Origin: Candidatus Kapaibacterium sp.
GTDB taxonomy: Bacteria > Bacteroidota > Ignavibacteria > Kapaibacteriales > UBA4661
Direction: 5' to 3'
Assembly: GCA_025055035.1 (NCBI GenBank)
Contig: JANWZB010000007.1
Coordinates: 1 to 50,659 of the forward strand
Length of the DNA stretch: 50,659 bases
Shown here: positions 28,087-36,987 of the stretch, piece by piece
How the letters are laid out: the number at the start of each line of letters is the position of its first letter
How positions within the stretch are numbered: the first letter of the stretch is position 1
Notes under the pieces: model-generated
What the model was told of the DNA's origin: nothing
Databases searched by the model: none
Seen by the model: the letters and a program-made list of their open reading frames with translations, nothing else
Translations under genes and position numbers: made by a program

Positions 28087-30675
28087 TTACATCGTGTATC
28101 CAACCTGAATGTAGAATTGCCGCCCAAAATCTGGGAGCTGATTAGGTCGAACAAATGTGTTAGGATTCCACGAGCCTTGCGAATCCATTTGCAGTACACC
28201 CCACACATCTGTGCCAAGTAGATTTCGTGCTTTGGCAAGCACGAAGAAGCCTTTCATACCCAGTGGCTCTAAATCTTGCCGTATAGTTAGATTCACAGCG
28301 AAGCTACTTGGAATTTGATACTGCACAAAGTTCCGAGCGTCGAAGTTCACTCCAGCAACACCTCCACGGGTTGGCACAGGCGATAAGTCGCCAAGATTGT
28401 TATTTGTCGGTGTCAGAATCTGTATGGGTCCGTTGTAATACACTTCTGCCGCAAGAGAGGTTTGCGAGGGGAACAAGTAGGATGCACCTGCTTTTGCTAG
28501 AAGTGTTGGCGAATCCAGCGGGCGACGTTCGTTGGGTAAGAAGGGTGCTATTGGTGTTCCATCAGCAGTTGTTGTATCTTTCCAATCGCGCATAAAGCCG
28601 AAAGCATCAGTTGAGCGCCCTAAGGCATAGTATGTCGCGTTTGCCCATGCCTCCAGACCATTTGCTAGTACAAGATTTGCTGCTATCGAGCCACCAATAT
28701 TTGTCCAACCACTACCGCGACTAAACGCTTGCGCAGCAGGATTGAATGAATATACCACGTTACCGTCCATGTAAAACCCGTTGAGCGTTATACTGAGATT
28801 GTCTGTAGGCTTCACAGAAACAATCGCTTCTATGTTATTTAATTTCTCTGATTCTGCATTCGGAATGTCGCCGGTATTCGGGTCGCGTGGTAAGCGGATA
28901 ATTTCTTGTGGCGGAACAGCACGAAATGCTTGTGCATAAATCAAGCGGATATTTGTTTCTTTGCTCAAACGGTAATTAACTGCTATGCGTGGCGTAAAGT
29001 CTTGCGCGATACGATTTTGGACACGAAACGGCAGATATACTGTATCTGTTCCACGCACAACACGGTCATAGCGCAAATTTCGACCAATCTGCCGCCCAAC
29101 ATCAGTCACTGTTTGAAAATCGTAGCGTGCTCCTGCTGTTACTGTCAGCGCTTCGATTGGTGTCCAAATAGCCTGTGTCCACACGCCAAAATACCAGCCT
29201 CTGTCGTAAATTCCTCCACCGGGTAACCACCCAATGAAGTTTCCGTTCCGATGAGCGAACCACTGAATGTTCTCGTAGTCTGCATTTTCGTAGTTGCCAC
29301 CCAATGAGAAGTGAAGCTCCTTTGTTTTGAGTGGGACAATTTGCCCCTCAATACCGAGCGACTTGTCGATACCGGCATAGTTAAACTGCGATCCTCCACC
29401 ATTACGACGTGCAGCATCGTCGGCTAACAGTGTGCGGTCAATATAGTTCACGTATTGAATGAAGCGACCGGTACGGTCATCCCGAACAAAAATAGTCTGC
29501 GAGGCAAATTGTCCGGGCAGACGCCCAGTATTGAGAGACTGTATACCGACACCACTTGGATTGCGGATCGAGTCGCCAATGCTAAAGTCAGCAATTTCGC
29601 GGTTTGTATTAATATTGTAGCTCACACGCAGCATAATATCAAGGTTTTCTAATGCACCTTTTGGCTTCCATTCAGCAAATACTGCGTGTGTGCCCCACGA
29701 GCGAATATTGTCAGGGTGATTCGGTGTGGCATTGTCTTTAGGTGGAACCCACGTAACAAGGCGCGTATGCAAGTATCCTCCAAGAGTAAAATCACCAATG
29801 TTCAAGCGAACGTTGAAATTTGGAACTTGTATCCCACCCATGAAGCGCTGACCACTGAACCCATTGATAGTGGAACGGGGTAGGTCAAAATAGGCATCGG
29901 TGCGCAGCACATAATTGAAGATCCCTGCTCGATTTCTTGAGTCGAGGCTCGACCATGGACGTGCTGCAGAACCTGTTCGCGAGTCGTATATACTTTCACC
30001 ATTGAACCAATATATGCCAGCATTGAGCGAAACATTGCTGCTAAACTTGTGGCGCACACCCAGCTGATATTTTGTCACCACTCCACCAGCACCGAGTTCA
30101 TCAGCAACAGCACTCATGTCCCACATCGTCTGCTCCTTTTGATTGCGCCCATCGCGGGTAATGACGTTTACTACACCTAGCATTGCAACACTACCATACA
30201 GCGCTGCACCCGGACCGCGCAGTACCTCGATTTGTTCCACATCTTGCAGGTCGCCGATAACATCAGGATAAAAATCCCCAAAATGGAAGCGGTCATTTGC
30301 CCGATGCCCATTAATCAGGAATAGCGTTCTCCGAGCAACGTTATTCGCGAAGAATCCCCGAAAATCCGTGTTGAAGTTATGACCTTCAAAGTGCAAATAT
30401 ACTTCAGGCGAGCGTCCAAGCGCTTCTGCAAGGTTTCTATATCCGTACCGCAGAATATCCTGTCGCGTAATCACAGAGCTTGCCGCAGGAACATCGGTAA
30501 TTTTTACAGCAGTCTTCGTAGCTGTTACTATTTCCACGTTCAGCAGCTCTTCCAACGACATCGCTTCAAGTGCACTGACGCCCAACGTATCTTGCACTTG
30601 CGCACGAAGGGTAGGCAGCCATACCGTGAGACTTCCTATAAGAACTGTACCTACCAGTAGCACCTTTTGCATCAT
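28087..30675 (-). CDS. TonB-dependent outer membrane receptor
   Basis: Plug domain: TDVPAASSVITRQDILRYGYRNLAEALGRSPEVY...QIEVLRGPGAALYGSVAMLGVVNVITRDG. Start MMQKVLL at 30675 is preceded by AGGAGGG. ORF track start 30789 is probably too far upstream. Confidence 0.93.
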   Translation of the reverse strand: MMQKVLLVGTVLIGSLTVWLPTLRAQVQDTLGVSALEAMSLEELLNVEIVTATKTAVKITDVPAASSVITRQDILRYGYRNLAEALGRSPEVYLHFEGHNFNTDFRGFFANNVARRTLFLINGHRANDRFHFGDFYPDVIGDLQDVEQIEVLRGPGAALYGSVAMLGVVNVITRDGRNQKEQTMWDMSAVADELGAGGVVTKYQLGVRHKFSSNVSLNAGIYWFNGESIYDSRTGSAARPWSSLDSRNRAGIFNYVLRTDAYFDLPRSTINGFSGQRFMGGIQVPNFNVRLNIGDFTLGGYLHTRLVTWVPPKDNATPNHPDNIRSWGTHAVFAEWKPKGALENLDIMLRVSYNINTNREIADFSIGDSIRNPSGVGIQSLNTGRLPGQFASQTIFVRDDRTGRFIQYVNYIDRTLLADDAARRNGGGSQFNYAGIDKSLGIEGQIVPLKTKELHFSLGGNYENADYENIQWFAHRNGNFIGWLPGGGIYDRGWYFGVWTQAIWTPIEALTVTAGARYDFQTVTDVGRQIGRNLRYDRVVRGTDTVYLPFRVQNRIAQDFTPRIAVNYRLSKETNIRLIYAQAFRAVPPQEIIRLPRDPNTGDIPNAESEKLNNIEAIVSVKPTDNLSITLNGFYMDGNVVYSFNPAAQAFSRGSGWTNIGGSIAANLVLANGLEAWANATYYALGRSTDAFGFMRDWKDTTTADGTPIAPFLPNERRPLDSPTLLAKAGASYLFPSQTSLAAEVYYNGPIQILTPTNNNLGDLSPVPTRGGVAGVNFDARNFVQYQIPSSFAVNLTIRQDLEPLGMKGFFVLAKARNLLGTDVWGVLQMDSQGSWNPNTFVRPNQLPDFGRQFYIQVGYTM

Positions 30676-30825
30676 ACTGATCCCTCCTTTTCTTGTATGG
30701 TATGGAACATAAATGCACATAGCGGAGGCACATACTTGCGTTAGCACCATCCATGTTTCTTTACTGTACGCACAATGTATACATGCCACGCTAATTTAGG
30801 CAATCTCTGCAATTCAATGCAACAA

Positions 30826-30850
30826 AAAAGCTCACTTGCGGTGAGCTTTT
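30826..30850 (-). terminator. Intrinsic terminator of the Ig-repeat/T9SS protein gene
   Basis: AAAAGCTCAC / GTGAGCTTTT 10-bp stem with 5-nt loop; on the minus strand it is followed by a T-run. Confidence 0.8.
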
Positions 30851-30939
30851 ACGCTGTGAACAAGTTATTGCTGTTATTGTTTTCAATTCGTGAAGCAGCA
30901 GTCTACATATATGAGCAGACTACTGTAACCTGTGTATTA

Positions 30940-33900
30940 TTATCGTGCTATCACCATCGTTGTATATGCGTGTACGCATTGGGCGTGAAGCTGAATGCGA
31001 TACACTCCTGTTGGCAGGTGATGTATGTTAAGTACTACATCTGCCGTATCTCCCGAAACTACACCATTCCACACTTCTTCACCAAGAGCATTCACAACGG
31101 AAAGGAGTGCCATTCCAGAAAATGAAGGCAGTTGTATCCGTGCAACATCATGAGTTGGATTTGGACTGATAGAGAGCAGTGAGCGAGTAGTAGGCGTAGA
31201 ATGAGTAGAATGTGCAACAGGTATAGAATATTGCTTCCGCATACTCATAACTACTTCAGCACCTGCCGAATGCATCGTGGCTATACGGGCAGTAGCAGGA
31301 GTGTAATGCGGCTTATCAGCATACAGCACATACGTTCCGTGCTCGGGGACCCTGATTGTAAAGCGCCCATCTACATCAGATAGTGCTTCCGTACAGACTT
31401 CACCAGCTTCATTGAGGAGATAGACAGTAGCACCGGCGATATATTTGCTACTGCTATTATCATTATCATATGCTTGCACAGCACCCACAATATTTCCTGC
31501 AGCAAGCTCTGACAACGAACGACGAGCAGCGAGTACTATCGTAATGCGCTCACTACTTGTTGCAGTTACAGCAATCCGTGTTGCTTCGCGCCAGCGCGTT
31601 GTTGCTACTGTTGCCCCTGCAAGATAGTACCCAGACACAAAGTCGCGTTCATTGTTCGGGAACACTTGGAGAACGTACTCTCCGGGTGTAAGATTACGCA
31701 ATGTAAATGTGCCATTTGTCTCTACGGTTTCGCTGCGTACATCAAGCGAAGCATACTGTGGTGTATTTGCAGTAGTCGCTGTCATATACGCAACGATGCG
31801 CCCCGAAATCGGCACTCCTGCAGCGCTTTGCACCTGCCCACTAATGCTATTATTGAATGTAGGACGAAGCTCTAATGAAAAGTTGATATTTGTCAAATCG
31901 CCGGACAACTGTATCCGTCGAGCTTCGGCAATATTAGGCGTATGGTCATAATATTGTGGAAGGAACTGACGAACATTTGCTCCGGTCACTGGGCGCTGTT
32001 CATCGGGTAGTGCGCGGAATATGTAGATATAGCGATCATCGAGCTGAGTAAGGCGATAGTTTCCTTGCGCATCGGTACGCACTGTACGGCGAATAATACC
32101 ACCATTAATACGCTCTGGATCCGCTTCACCCACAGCTTCGATTGTTGCTTGTACAGGAATATTCGTACCGCGCTGCACAACGCGACCACTCACCGTGAAG
32201 AAGCGCGCGGGTGGATAGCGCCGAACAACCATAGCACACGAAAGCGTATCGCCACATCGCACTTTCAGAGGTGTTGCACGCTCAATGCTACTTACTGTCG
32301 CAGCTGTGTGTAGAGCATTGCCTGCAAACCAGACTGCTGGAACATCCGTTGCCGAAACACTCAAGAAAAACTCGCCCGCTATCACAGGTAAAGAGTACAG
32401 CCCATTACGAATTGATGCTGTGTATGAGAGAGGTATTCCAACAAGTGAGGCTTCCGTCGCGTGGACAACTACTGCCCGCACAGTGCCATTCGCAATCACT
32501 GTACCATCTGTTGCCCGCACAACACCCTGTATTACCGCGCAAACAGTAGCACGCACAGACACCGTAAACGCCTGCCGAGCCTCTACAGGGCGTGCTGTGC
32601 CATCTGGCAAAATCGCAATAATCTCAAAGAGAAATTCTCCAACGCGCTGCGGCGTCCAGCGCAGTACCCCGGTAAGAGAATCAAGAGAGGCACCCTCTGG
32701 TGCACGAGCCAGACGATACTGAATTGTTGCGGTTGTTGGTGCAGAAGCTTCTGCCCGTGCCGTATAGGTAAATGTCTGCCCAAGATTGACAATTGCTGTT
32801 CCCGGCTGCGACGTAAAGCGTAGCGTTAGAGGTGCAGGAGCAACGCTAATACGGTACGTTTGTGTTGTAGTCTGGCTGCTATCAGACCGCAACACTACAC
32901 GAAGACTTACCGAGAACACACCAGCTACTGTAGGCATCCAACGTATCGTGCCGAGCGTTCCATCAATACTCATGCCTTGTGGTGCATCAAGAAGACTATA
33001 CCGCAGATCATTATTGAATGACGATGCAGATAAACTTCCCGCCGGTGTACTGAGCAAAGCACCGAACTGCACAGTAGGCTGATATACATACTGCACACCA
33101 ACGCGGGCTTGTGTTGGCGGCTGTGTTCGGAACACAAGAACCGGTCGGCTTACACGAAGATTATATTCCTGAATAACAGTTTGCGTTGTCGAGCCACCAA
33201 CTACACTTGCACGAATTGCAACACGTACCGATGCTGTTGTAGGAAGACTCATTGGTATCCAGCGAACTAGTCCTGACGTACTTTCAATAGTCATGCCTTG
33301 TGGTGCAGTGTGAAGAGTATAGGTCATTGGTACACGCTGTACTGACGGAATAACAACGATTTCGCGTGGCTGTGTGGCATTCGTTACAGGAAGAACCGAT
33401 GCAGTGGGCAAGCCTGCAATAGCCTGATACACATACGATTGTCCAAGAAATGCATCCACCGGTGGTGATGTTATAAACACTGGCTGAGCCTCTGTAACAC
33501 GTACAGTAATGCTCTGGGTACTACTTGCATTGGCGATCGTCGTGGCAACAGCACGAATACTGAACTGGACTGTTCCTGCTGTTATTGGTATCCAGCGCAC
33601 TGTTCCCAGCGTCGCATCAATTGTCGCACCTTCTGGAGCGTTGATGAGACTGTATTGCAACGCAGCATTTGTGCTTGGTACAATGCGCGGCGGGGAGGGA
33701 AGTAGAAGCGGGTCGATGCCATAGAATGCTACTGCTTGGTATACATATAACCTTCCAACAGAAGCATTAGCAGGCGGTACAGTCAAAAATCGTACTGATG
33801 GCTGTGCAGCACTTGCAGGGAGGATAGTTACAGTAAAGCTTTGTGTTACTGTCTGGTTTGCCTGTGTTGCTAAGGATGCACGAATAGCAACACGCACACC

Positions 33901-34185
33901 ACTTACTGTTGCACTTGTTGTCCATCGTATAAGGCCACTTACCGAATCAATCGTCATACCAGCTGGTGCGCTAACCAAGCTATACCGCACAGCGCTTGCT
34001 GTATCACGCCCCACAGCACGTGCATGGTAGCGGTATTCTTGATTGACAACACCATACAATACTGGCGAAGAAACAAAGCGAATGGACGGTACAACAGGAA
34101 GACTCTGCGCAGCACTGGGCTCGTACAACGCACTAGCAAGCCCAAGCATAAGCACACAATAGAGATAAAAGTATAGATACCGCAT
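30940..34185 (-). CDS. Large secreted protein with five putative Ig (He_PIG-type) repeats, carboxypeptidase-regulatory-like domains and a T9SS type A C-terminal sorting domain
   Basis: Five repeats with core [AP]xGxxxDxxxGxxRWxP; CNA-B/CarboxypepD_reg-like segments (TISGQVQSAAGVPISGRIVAYM...); C-terminal SISPNPTHDVARIQLPS...LGEEVWNG...LPTGVYRIQL. Start at 34185 preceded by AGAAAGGATG. Confidence 0.87.
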   Translation of the reverse strand: MRYLYFYLYCVLMLGLASALYEPSAAQSLPVVPSIRFVSSPVLYGVVNQEYRYHARAVGRDTASAVRYSLVSAPAGMTIDSVSGLIRWTTSATVSGVRVAIRASLATQANQTVTQSFTVTILPASAAQPSVRFLTVPPANASVGRLYVYQAVAFYGIDPLLLPSPPRIVPSTNAALQYSLINAPEGATIDATLGTVRWIPITAGTVQFSIRAVATTIANASSTQSITVRVTEAQPVFITSPPVDAFLGQSYVYQAIAGLPTASVLPVTNATQPREIVVIPSVQRVPMTYTLHTAPQGMTIESTSGLVRWIPMSLPTTASVRVAIRASVVGGSTTQTVIQEYNLRVSRPVLVFRTQPPTQARVGVQYVYQPTVQFGALLSTPAGSLSASSFNNDLRYSLLDAPQGMSIDGTLGTIRWMPTVAGVFSVSLRVVLRSDSSQTTTQTYRISVAPAPLTLRFTSQPGTAIVNLGQTFTYTARAEASAPTTATIQYRLARAPEGASLDSLTGVLRWTPQRVGEFLFEIIAILPDGTARPVEARQAFTVSVRATVCAVIQGVVRATDGTVIANGTVRAVVVHATEASLVGIPLSYTASIRNGLYSLPVIAGEFFLSVSATDVPAVWFAGNALHTAATVSSIERATPLKVRCGDTLSCAMVVRRYPPARFFTVSGRVVQRGTNIPVQATIEAVGEADPERINGGIIRRTVRTDAQGNYRLTQLDDRYIYIFRALPDEQRPVTGANVRQFLPQYYDHTPNIAEARRIQLSGDLTNINFSLELRPTFNNSISGQVQSAAGVPISGRIVAYMTATTANTPQYASLDVRSETVETNGTFTLRNLTPGEYVLQVFPNNERDFVSGYYLAGATVATTRWREATRIAVTATSSERITIVLAARRSLSELAAGNIVGAVQAYDNDNSSSKYIAGATVYLLNEAGEVCTEALSDVDGRFTIRVPEHGTYVLYADKPHYTPATARIATMHSAGAEVVMSMRKQYSIPVAHSTHSTPTTRSLLSISPNPTHDVARIQLPSFSGMALLSVVNALGEEVWNGVVSGDTADVVLNIHHLPTGVYRIQLHAQCVHAYTTMVIAR

Positions 34186-34372
34186 AGATTTACATCCTTT
34201 CTGCTGATGACATTCCTGTTCAACGTTGAAATACATATCCTTCTCGGAGAAAATGTGTTGATTAGTTTAAGTTTATTCATGCCCAGAACAACATCTCACA
34301 GGACAAAAAGTTACAGTTCACATCCTCCCAGTGCGTACCATACACATTTCCCATGCCAGAATTGAAAAAAAC

Positions 34373-34403
34373 TTGCATACAATCTCCTGAGCGCATATTT
34401 TTG
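34373..34403 (+). promoter_or_regulatory. Bacteroidetes-type promoter for the tRNA-Leu gene
   Basis: TTG at 34373-34375, 20-nt spacer, TATTTTTG at 34396-34403, about 41 nt upstream of the tRNA 5' end. Confidence 0.6.
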
Positions 34404-34444
34404 CACTCTCTGTTGGTATAGTTACAACTATAGCGTAGCTCTCT

Positions 34445-34527
34445 GCGGAAGTGGCGAAATGGCAGACGCACCATCTTGAGGGGGTGGCGGGATTCCTCCC
34501 GTGCGGGTTCAAGTCCCGCCTTCCGCA
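34445..34527 (+). tRNA. tRNA-Leu (anticodon GAG)
   Basis: Acceptor GCGGAAG/CTTCCGC, anticodon arm CCATC-TTGAGGG-GGTGG, long variable arm CGGGATTCCTCCCG, T arm CGGGTTCAAGTCCCG; discriminator A; CCA not encoded. Confidence 0.95.
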
Positions 34528-34545
34528 CAGTCAACTAGAGTAAAT

Positions 34546-34600
34546 GCGGCTTTGCATCGTGAGTACATTAATTACTCTCATTCCAAGCCGCTTTCTTTTT
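34546..34600 (+). terminator. Terminator-like hairpin after tRNA-Leu
   Basis: GCGGCTT (34546-34552) / AAGCCGC (34585-34591) then TTTCTTTTTG; inner GAGTA/TACTC stem in the loop. Confidence 0.6.
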
Positions 34601-34605
34601 GCTGT

Positions 34606-35811
34606 ATGTACTACGCTTCTTCCCTTGATACACCATTTTCTTGTCTCGATACAGCACTCTTTCGAACTGAGCGTAGAACACGATGTGCCTACTTCGTGAG
34701 ATGTCTTGTGAATACCCTTGTATACCTTGCTACGCTCGCTCTTGTGATATGCACACTGCCTAATCCTACAGCTTGTGCATTCCTCTACCATGATTCTTCT
34801 ACTGCGACGCTTGCATCAGTACCATTTCTGACAGTCAGCGGATTTATTGATGTCTATTACGCTATAGCTTTTGCAGCGCCACCAGCAAACACTCGCGCTT
34901 ATACAACGCAGCCTCTCTACCACAACGATGTAAGCATCAACTTTGCTCTTGCAAGCCTGGCTTATACTACAGATTGCGTTCGTGGGCGCTTTGCAGTACA
35001 TGTTGGGTCATACGTCGAGGCAAATTATGCTGCTGAGCCTCCTGCATGGCGCAATATCTTCGAAGCAAATGCTGGATACCGCCTTCAAGAAAATCTCTGG
35101 ATTGATGCCGGTATTTTTACCTCGCACATTGGCGCTGAATCTGCTATCTCCAAAGATAACTGGACGTATTCTCGATCGATTGTGGCAGAGTATTCACCGT
35201 ATTACGAAACAGGCGTCAAGCTGACATGGACACCAACGAATGCTTGGCTTGTGAGCGCCCTTGTTCTCAATGGCTGGCAGCTTATCCGCGAAACTAACAG
35301 CGAAAAATCCTTCGGCACACACATTCAGTGGAAACCTACACCACATATCCTTGCAAACTGGAGTACATACCTTGGTAATGACCAGCCTGATAGCTCTGTC
35401 CGGCAGATGCGTTACTTTAGCAATCTCTATACTCAGATTTGGTGCAACGACAAGCTCAGTCTTCTTCTGCTCTTTGATATTGGCATGCAGGAGCATACTT
35501 TGCACGCCGCTGTCAAGCAATGGCTTGGGGGACTCATTCTTGCACGCTATGGGATAAATGATTCCATAGCATGTACTGTGCGATGCGAGTATTACAGCGA
35601 CCCTCACGGCATCATTATTTCCACAGGCACACCGAATAACTTTCAGACATTTGGTGCATCAGTAAATATCGATATTACTCTTACAAAGCACCTGCTGTGG
35701 CGCCTAGAAGGACGCTGGTTTGCATCACGCGATCCCATCTACCCGACTGCCCATGCTGTGGCACGCTCCTTCGATGGATTTATTGCTACCTCACTTGCTC
35801 TATCGTTCTAA
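34606..35811 (+). CDS. Putative outer membrane beta-barrel porin (OmpL-like/BBP2)
   Basis: LTVSGFIDVYYAIAF..., VHVGSYVEANYAAEP, NLWIDAGIFTSHIGAESAISKDNWTYSRSIVAEYSPYYETGVKLTW, alternating strands to a C-terminal F. ORF track start lies inside the tRNA; ATG at 34606 is more plausible. Confidence 0.8.
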   Translation: MYYASSLDTPFSCLDTALFRTERRTRCAYFVRCLVNTLVYLATLALVICTLPNPTACAFLYHDSSTATLASVPFLTVSGFIDVYYAIAFAAPPANTRAYTTQPLYHNDVSINFALASLAYTTDCVRGRFAVHVGSYVEANYAAEPPAWRNIFEANAGYRLQENLWIDAGIFTSHIGAESAISKDNWTYSRSIVAEYSPYYETGVKLTWTPTNAWLVSALVLNGWQLIRETNSEKSFGTHIQWKPTPHILANWSTYLGNDQPDSSVRQMRYFSNLYTQIWCNDKLSLLLLFDIGMQEHTLHAAVKQWLGGLILARYGINDSIACTVRCEYYSDPHGIIISTGTPNNFQTFGASVNIDITLTKHLLWRLEGRWFASRDPIYPTAHAVARSFDGFIATSLALSF

Positions 35812-35845
35812 GTGTACTGTCCGCCTTCGCTGCGCATTCCCACAT

Positions 35846-36949
35846 TCAGGTTCGTACAACCATAAGATTGACCACCCCTACTGCAAAGAACAGTACATGT
35901 GGCAACGCTGCCACGAAAGCAGGATGTGCATCATTGGCTAAGCCAAGCGTTTGACCAATACGCACGCATGCAATATATAGAAACGCAATAATCATCGCTG
36001 TCGTGATTTCAAGCGCTAGCCCTGCTTTCCGCCGCCCACTTGATGGCAGAACTGCAAAAAACATGACAATAACGTTTGCAAGGGGCAAGATTTGCTCGCC
36101 CCAGTACGCAATGCGCTGCTGCCGAACGTTGTTACCACCACGCTCTGATGCATCAATGTATTCCTTCAGTTCAGGGAATGTCAGTTCGCTTGTATTGCGC
36201 TGAGCATACATCAAGGTTGCTGGTGTCGTATGCGTTTGTACCGATAGCTCTTGCATTATCCGTACAGTAGGCTGTACGTGCATGGCAAGTGAAAAGCGAT
36301 ATTCGCACACATGGGTCAAAAGCCATGTGTTATTCACAGTATCATATCGAAACGAGCCAGCAAAGATGCGACGCACAATACGGGGCTGGTGTTCGGAAGA
36401 ATACTCTTCTAGCCGAAATCCAGAGCCTGACTTTGTCAAGTCGTCGTAATACCCTATGATTAGATTGTGCGTTGGTGTTTCACGAACATAGACGTTGTAG
36501 AGTGATGTCTCCAAGCGCCCTTTACCTAACGCTATACGTTCAAATTCAGCTTTGAAATGATTTGCACGCGGTACAATCCACCCATCGAAATACCATTGAA
36601 CACCCGATAGTATAATCCCCAAAGCCAAAAGGGGGAGCATAGTGCGTATTACACTCTGCCCACCTGCCTTCATTGCTGTCAACTCGTTCATTGTTGCAAA
36701 GCGCCCCATTGTGAATAATCCCGAGAGCAAGACAGCAACTGGTGTCGTCAGTTTGATGATTTCTGGCAAATAATTCAGGTAGAATGCGAGAATATAGCTC
36801 GGTGGTGTTTTGCGGTCTAGAAATCCATCAAGGTTCTCGAAAAGATGTACGATAATAAACAGAACACAGAGACTCAGCATCCCAAAAAAGAGTGTTGCGA
36901 CAAAGCGGCGCGTTATGTACACGTCTAGTATTCTTGGTCGCAAGAGCAT
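35846..36949 (-). CDS. LptF/LptG family permease (YjgP/YjgQ)
   Basis: LDVYITRRFVATLFFGMLSLCVLFIIVHLFENLDGFL..., TTPVAVLLSGLFTMGRFATMNELTAMKAGG, C-terminal TM cluster. Confidence 0.92.
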   Translation of the reverse strand: MLLRPRILDVYITRRFVATLFFGMLSLCVLFIIVHLFENLDGFLDRKTPPSYILAFYLNYLPEIIKLTTPVAVLLSGLFTMGRFATMNELTAMKAGGQSVIRTMLPLLALGIILSGVQWYFDGWIVPRANHFKAEFERIALGKGRLETSLYNVYVRETPTHNLIIGYYDDLTKSGSGFRLEEYSSEHQPRIVRRIFAGSFRYDTVNNTWLLTHVCEYRFSLAMHVQPTVRIMQELSVQTHTTPATLMYAQRNTSELTFPELKEYIDASERGGNNVRQQRIAYWGEQILPLANVIVMFFAVLPSSGRRKAGLALEITTAMIIAFLYIACVRIGQTLGLANDAHPAFVAALPHVLFFAVGVVNLMVVRT

Positions 36950-36987
36950 TGTTCACACAGTTCTGGATTGACTATCTAGGAAGCAGG

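Noticed and set aside
30676-30789. N-terminal 38 residues of the TonB-dependent receptor ORF
   Set aside because: A strong AGGAGGG lies just upstream of ATG 30675, followed by a typical signal peptide.
31000-34100. Similar repeated stretches suggesting a CRISPR or DNA satellite
   Set aside because: Spacing and divergence match protein-level Ig repeats; no identical 25-40 bp repeats with unique spacers.
34501-34605. Upstream 35 residues of the porin ORF (MRVQVPPSAQSTRV...)
   Set aside because: Overlaps the tRNA-Leu 3' half and its terminator; start at 34606 is more plausible.
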